This document shows positions 7,225 through 10,177 of a stretch of DNA of 10,177 nucleotides, one piece after another; position 1 is the first letter of the stretch, and each line of letters starts with the position of its first letter. A program made the translations under genes and the position numbers. The notes beneath the pieces were generated by a model that was not told the DNA's origin, did not search any database, and was given only the letters and a program-made list of their open reading frames with translations. Source of the stretch: a bacterium (GTDB lineage Bacteria > Cyanobacteriota > Vampirovibrionia > Gastranaerophilales > Gastranaerophilaceae). The DNA lies in the NCBI GenBank assembly GCA_017477685.1, contig JAFUUT010000383.1, positions 1-10,177 on the forward strand. The letters are read 5' to 3'.

Positions 7225-7548
7225 ATGGATATTAGAACGATTGGTATTTATAATTCCGGTTCGTATGTTTGCGGGAGAAGTGAAAATAGAGTTTCTTTTC
7301 AAAATGCTATTGATACAGAAAAGCGTTTATTATGTGCGGAAAATGGTATATCTCCAAGAGAACTTTTAGCAAGTAAGTTAAAAGCTCTGGGTATTTCTTC
7401 TGACAAGGGAAAAGTAATACAGGATTTCTTTAGTGCTTGTATGTCTGTTATTGATAAAACTCAAAAAAGAAATAGAGTACTTCAAAATAAAATAAAAGAA
7501 CTGGAAAATACAAATCGCAGATTGCGAAATAAGGCAAAAAAATATTAA
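7225..7548 (+). CDS. Small hypothetical protein with C-terminal basic coiled coil
   Basis: 107 residues, not recognised. The start is well supported by AAAAGGAG (7211-7218), 6 nt before the ATG. There is no signal peptide or membrane segment. The N-terminus reads Met-Asp-Ile, then a Gly/Ser/Tyr/Asn-rich stretch up to VSFQ at 23-26, resembling the start of the next two proteins. The middle (about 30-75) is helical, and residues 78-107 (from KTQKRNRVLQ) are strongly basic with spaced Leu/Ile, consistent with a short coiled coil or a nucleic-acid or partner-binding helix. It follows the operon terminator by about 90 bases of AT-rich DNA in which I see no convincing promoter hexamers. It may be co-transcribed with the gene at 7577, 28 nt downstream. 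Confidence 0.8.
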   Translation: MDIRTIGIYNSGSYVCGRSENRVSFQNAIDTEKRLLCAENGISPRELLASKLKALGISSDKGKVIQDFFSACMSVIDKTQKRNRVLQNKIKELENTNRRLRNKAKKY

Positions 7549-7576
7549 TTGTGTTAATTACAAAAAGGCAAAATTT

Positions 7577-7999
7577 ATGAAAATAGGAAATTTTTATAAT
7601 AATGTTGTACATCCCCATTTTGGCGGAACGATTAGTGATAGTGAACCAATGCGTGAGGTTATGAATATTGGTAAAAAAGCAGCAATAGATGGACAGCGTT
7701 GTGCGAACAATTTTTATAACACATTATCTTTTATCCAAAATGACGGTACAGATTCTGTGCTTAATGTAATAAAATATTATGACGGTTCTGAAGATATGTA
7801 TGTCCCTGTGTATGGAGGGTACAACGGTTTGCCGGCAAGTTCGAAGAATATACTTGCAGAAATAGTTAAAATGGGTGAAACATTATTTGATCGCACTGAA
7901 TTGTGTAAGCCCTCATCTGTTGTAACGCAGATAAGAGAACAAAATAAAAAGATATTGTTTTGGGATAAATTAATATCTTTTATAAGTAATTTATTTTAA
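7577..7999 (+). CDS. Small hypothetical protein with N-terminal HFGG motif
   Basis: 140 residues, not recognised. The N-terminus is Met-Lys-Ile followed by an Asn/Tyr-rich stretch and HFGG (14-17), similar in form to the neighbouring proteins. The body is mixed and soluble, and contains IKYYDGSEDMYVPVYGGYNG, a likely strand-turn-strand unit. The last 15 or so residues (KILFWDKLISFISNLF) are amphipathic and aromatic-rich, and could contact a membrane or pack onto a partner. AAAAAGG (7562-7568) upstream is a modest ribosome binding site, 8 nt from the ATG. The gene starts 28 nt after the previous stop, and a short operon with it is likely. No catalytic motif is visible. Confidence 0.8.
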   Translation: MKIGNFYNNVVHPHFGGTISDSEPMREVMNIGKKAAIDGQRCANNFYNTLSFIQNDGTDSVLNVIKYYDGSEDMYVPVYGGYNGLPASSKNILAEIVKMGETLFDRTELCKPSSVVTQIREQNKKILFWDKLISFISNLF

Positions 8000-8050
8000 T
8001 ATTTTTTAACGATTTAGCAATTTAATTTTTTTCTGAACTTTATTATATAT

Positions 8051-8965
8051 ATGGGAATTAATACGAACAATTATAACATTTATCCGCCTTTATACAACAA
8101 TAGTATTCTGCCAAATCAAGTGCCGGCCAATTTTGGTGCGGGACAGCTTCCTCAGGATATTTTTATGAAGACAAATTCTAATAAAAGCCCTGAAATGGTA
8201 GAATTTGAACGGCTATTCCCGAATGGCGAACTCTATAATATATTTAACGATATTGTTAAAGAGTTCGGTATAGAGTGTCCCCCTCAATTAGAATTTGTTA
8301 ATGAAAAAGATAGCGACTATGCTTATGCTATGCATATGACTAATAAATTAAACTTGAATGTTGCCAATTTATCGACAAAAAATATGTATAAAGTTTTGTT
8401 AGAAAAAAACGGTTCAAAATATTATGACTATGATGATACAGCAAAAAATATAAGAATATTAATAACTGATGATAAAGAATTGATGAATGGCATTACGGAG
8501 TACTATAAGAAAAAAGAAGGGGTCGACAATTGTACGTTTGTTCCTTTAACAGATGATGATAAAAGAAAATTGATAATAAAATCTTTGGCTCACGAACTTG
8601 AACATTTTTATCAAAATCAAATTATACGTCACACCGAGGGATTAGACGAGTTTGAAATGATGGAAAAACGTCTGAAAAACAGATCGGATTACAAGCCAAG
8701 CCCTAATTATATTGATGAAAAATTGAAATTTCTAAAACTTAAAAAAGCGTATATGGATTCTCACAAATCTTTTGATATGGAAAAAAGGTATTCGCAATCC
8801 TCTCCTGAGGGTAAAAAGGCTTTAGAATGGTACAATGCTACCGTAAATTATATTGATTATAAAAAGGATTATGATAATTATTTATTAAATTCTATTGAAT
8901 CGGATGCAAATGAACGTGCGCATCAGTATTTGACAACTCATTACGGCGATTTTGCAAAGGCATAG
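8051..8965 (+). CDS. Putative zinc metallopeptidase (HELEH), no signal peptide
   Basis: 304 residues. The motif LAHELEHFYQ places His181, Glu182 and His185 as a zincin HExxH centre. About 100 residues later, NSIESDANERAHQY offers Glu283 (or Asp285/Glu288) as a third zinc ligand, in the style of ExDA gluzincins. The distance is long but the helix between them is plausible. No signal peptide or membrane helix is visible, so it acts in the cytoplasm or is exported by a route not using Sec. The N-terminus is Asn/Tyr/Pro-rich and reaches NFGAG (27-31). The ATG at 8051 has no Shine-Dalgarno site and is preceded only by an AT run with TATTAT. A later ATG at 8165 has AGGA (8154-8157) 7 nt before it. 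I keep 8051 because the N-terminal motif matches the neighbours. Substrate unknown. Confidence 0.82.
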   Translation: MGINTNNYNIYPPLYNNSILPNQVPANFGAGQLPQDIFMKTNSNKSPEMVEFERLFPNGELYNIFNDIVKEFGIECPPQLEFVNEKDSDYAYAMHMTNKLNLNVANLSTKNMYKVLLEKNGSKYYDYDDTAKNIRILITDDKELMNGITEYYKKKEGVDNCTFVPLTDDDKRKLIIKSLAHELEHFYQNQIIRHTEGLDEFEMMEKRLKNRSDYKPSPNYIDEKLKFLKLKKAYMDSHKSFDMEKRYSQSSPEGKKALEWYNATVNYIDYKKDYDNYLLNSIESDANERAHQYLTTHYGDFAKA

Positions 8966-9001
8966 ATAACAGGCTTTGTGTGTAATCCAGCCAGCGGATT
9001 G

Positions 9002-9010
9002 TGCTATAAT
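9002..9010 (+). promoter_or_regulatory. Extended -10 promoter of the secreted-protein gene
   Basis: TGCTATAAT combines a perfect -10 hexamer (TATAAT, 9005-9010) with the upstream TGn extension. No good -35 hexamer stands 17 nt upstream (GTAATC), as is usual for extended -10 promoters. The start of transcription would be near 9017, and the GGAG at 9040-9043 serves the ATG at 9050. Confidence 0.65.
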
Positions 9011-9049
9011 ATTTTCGTATATGTCAGTTTAAATATATCGGAGTATAAG

Positions 9050-10177
9050 ATGCGAAAAATATTTGTGCTTATTGCAATTTCTATTATTTCATTTGGAGAA
9101 ATTGCTTTCGGTGGTGTCAGTTCTTCAAATAATACCATTATAAAAAACAGTTTGTTTTCTGTTTCAATCCCTGAGAGTTTAAAAGGCTCATACGAAGTGA
9201 AAACAGAAAAAGATAAAATTTCGTTATACCATAAAGCGTCTAAAAAAGCGGGTTTTGGAGGGTTTGCTTTTGGTATAAAGGCATATAAGAACCCGTCAGA
9301 TCACGCTGTTTTGCCGGGAAGTCGGAAACTGGGCGAGTTAAAAGATTCAAACGGTGTGTTATATGATGTTGTACTTAAACACCCGACCGATGTCCAGTAT
9401 GATTATACTATCAGCTCGGATGCTCCTGAGTCGTTTAAACAGCTGTACAATCTTGGGGAAAATGTGAGCATTACCGGAGTAAAAGGTGCAAGATATTTTA
9501 AAAATCAAGGTATGAAAGGCGAAGATTTATACAAAGATGTTTTGAAAAAACACTATACTGCTATAAGTGAAAAATGGGATTCTTCAAAGCTTGAAGCTGA
9601 AAATATGAGTTATATGTATAATGTCATAAATCAAAAGGATAAGATAGGGTATGCCTATTATGATGTAAATGCAGACGGAATTGAAGAACTTCTTATCGGC
9701 GAAATTGCGGATGGAGCTTGGAAAGGTGTAATATATGATATGTACACAATGGTCAATAGAATCCCGAAACACGTTGTAAGCGGAGGTGCCAGAAACAGAT
9801 ATTTTGCCTGCGATGACAGTTTTGTCTGCAATGAGTATTCTTCAGGGGCAATGGAAAGCGGAGTGAGAGTTTATATTTTAGTTGAAAATTCAACTGAACT
9901 TTACCCTCAGGTCAATTTTAAATATGACGGATATGAGAATTCTAAAAATCCGTATTTTATATCATATTCAAACGAAGAATGGACAAATGTTTCGGAAGAA
10001 GATTTTAATGAACGAAAAAAAGTTTTTGAAAAATACGAAAGATTCAATTATATACCGCTAACAAACGAATTTGTTCCTTCCGTCAGCGAGTCGAAAAGTA
10101 TTCTTAACGACAGATATAATCCCCAAAAAGATTACTTTGATTATTTGTCGGTTTTGAGAGAATTCCCGAAAGATTAC
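9050..10177 (+). CDS. Secreted protein with DxNxDG loop (3' end beyond window)
   Basis: The frame is open for 376 codons from the ATG at 9050 to the window edge, preceded by GGAG with a 6-nt gap. Residues 1-21 are a Sec signal peptide (MRK, then a hydrophobic core IFVLIAISII, ending AFGG) without a lipobox Cys, so a secreted or surface protein is expected. Residues about 30-150 begin SLFSVSIPESLKG and contain LYHKASKKAG and HPTDVQYDY. From memory this resembles a domain of unknown function in exported proteins of gut anaerobes. At 201-215, YAYYDVNADGIEELL is an EF-hand/dockerin-like loop (Asp205, Asn207, Asp209, Glu212/213). It is followed by MYTMVNRIPKHVV and a NRYFACDD stretch, again familiar from exported gut-bacterial proteins. 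Function unknown. It has its own promoter and is not obviously tied to the upstream genes. Confidence 0.88.
   Translation, partial: MRKIFVLIAISIISFGEIAFGGVSSSNNTIIKNSLFSVSIPESLKGSYEVKTEKDKISLYHKASKKAGFGGFAFGIKAYKNPSDHAVLPGSRKLGELKDSNGVLYDVVLKHPTDVQYDYTISSDAPESFKQLYNLGENVSITGVKGARYFKNQGMKGEDLYKDVLKKHYTAISEKWDSSKLEAENMSYMYNVINQKDKIGYAYYDVNADGIEELLIGEIADGAWKGVIYDMYTMVNRIPKHVVSGGARNRYFACDDSFVCNEYSSGAMESGVRVYILVENSTELYPQVNFKYDGYENSKNPYFISYSNEEWTNVSEEDFNERKKVFEKYERFNYIPLTNEFVPSVSESKSILNDRYNPQKDYFDYLSVLREFPKDY

Noticed and set aside
8984..9000. Small inverted repeat AATCC/GGATT as a terminator for the metallopeptidase gene
   Set aside because: The stem is only 5 bp and no T-run follows; it runs straight into the extended -10 promoter.
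9092..9115. SFGE and AFGG in the N-terminus of the secreted protein as another copy of the Phe-Gly leader motif
   Set aside because: They lie in the end of an ordinary Sec signal peptide, without the Met-x-Ile, Asn/Tyr-rich context of the three upstream proteins.
1..10177. tRNA, rRNA, CRISPR array, insertion sequence or integrase
   Set aside because: I looked for cloverleaf-like segments, regularly spaced repeats, terminal inverted repeats and transposase motifs and saw none.

Overview
This window is AT-rich, gene-dense DNA with every gene on the + strand. It looks like a strictly anaerobic, fermentative bacterium, probably gut-associated. It carries a bifunctional aldehyde/alcohol dehydrogenase (AdhE), the NADH/NAD+ sensor Rex and an [FeFe]-hydrogenase of the sensory type, which together fit anaerobic H2 and ethanol metabolism. 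Three consecutive unknown or poorly known proteins downstream begin Met-x-Ile and reach a short Phe-Gly/Phe-Gln motif within about 30 residues. From memory, unverified, this recalls hypothetical proteins of the non-photosynthetic cyanobacterial relatives (Gastranaerophilales/Melainabacteria). A clostridial origin remains possible.

Layout. Positions 1-156 are the 3' end of an unknown gene, closed by a hairpin terminator. Then comes adhE (322-2961) with a near-consensus promoter (TTGACA, 17 nt, TAGAAT) and a possible Rex operator over its -35 box, followed by a second hairpin terminator. Next is a tight five-gene operon (3041-7072): rex, a small thioredoxin-like [2Fe-2S] protein, a HydS-type [FeFe]-hydrogenase with an extra FeS domain and a PAS domain, a SpoIIE/PP2C-type phosphatase with a conserved extra C-terminal domain, and a second small thioredoxin-like [2Fe-2S] protein. 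It ends in a strong 14-bp hairpin terminator.

The right third is accessory in character. It holds two small unknown proteins (7225-7548 and 7577-7999), a cytoplasmic-looking HExxH putative metallopeptidase (8051-8965) that lacks a Shine-Dalgarno site, and a secreted protein with a signal peptide and a calcium-loop-like DxNxDG motif (from 9050) that runs off the window.

How the genes may work together. AdhE reduces acetyl-CoA to ethanol and reoxidises NADH; Rex would repress it when NADH is low. The hydrogenase-like protein has all four H-cluster cysteines but Ala where catalytic hydrogenases have the proton-shuttle Cys, so it probably senses H2 rather than turning it over. The two ferredoxin-like proteins could pass electrons, the PAS domain could relay the state, and the phosphatase could be the output. 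The window thus suggests two redox sensors (NADH through Rex, H2 through HydS) in one operon beside a fermentative target. No kinase, STAS protein or sigma factor is present here, so the phosphatase substrate is unknown. No intergenic stretch exceeds 300 bases.
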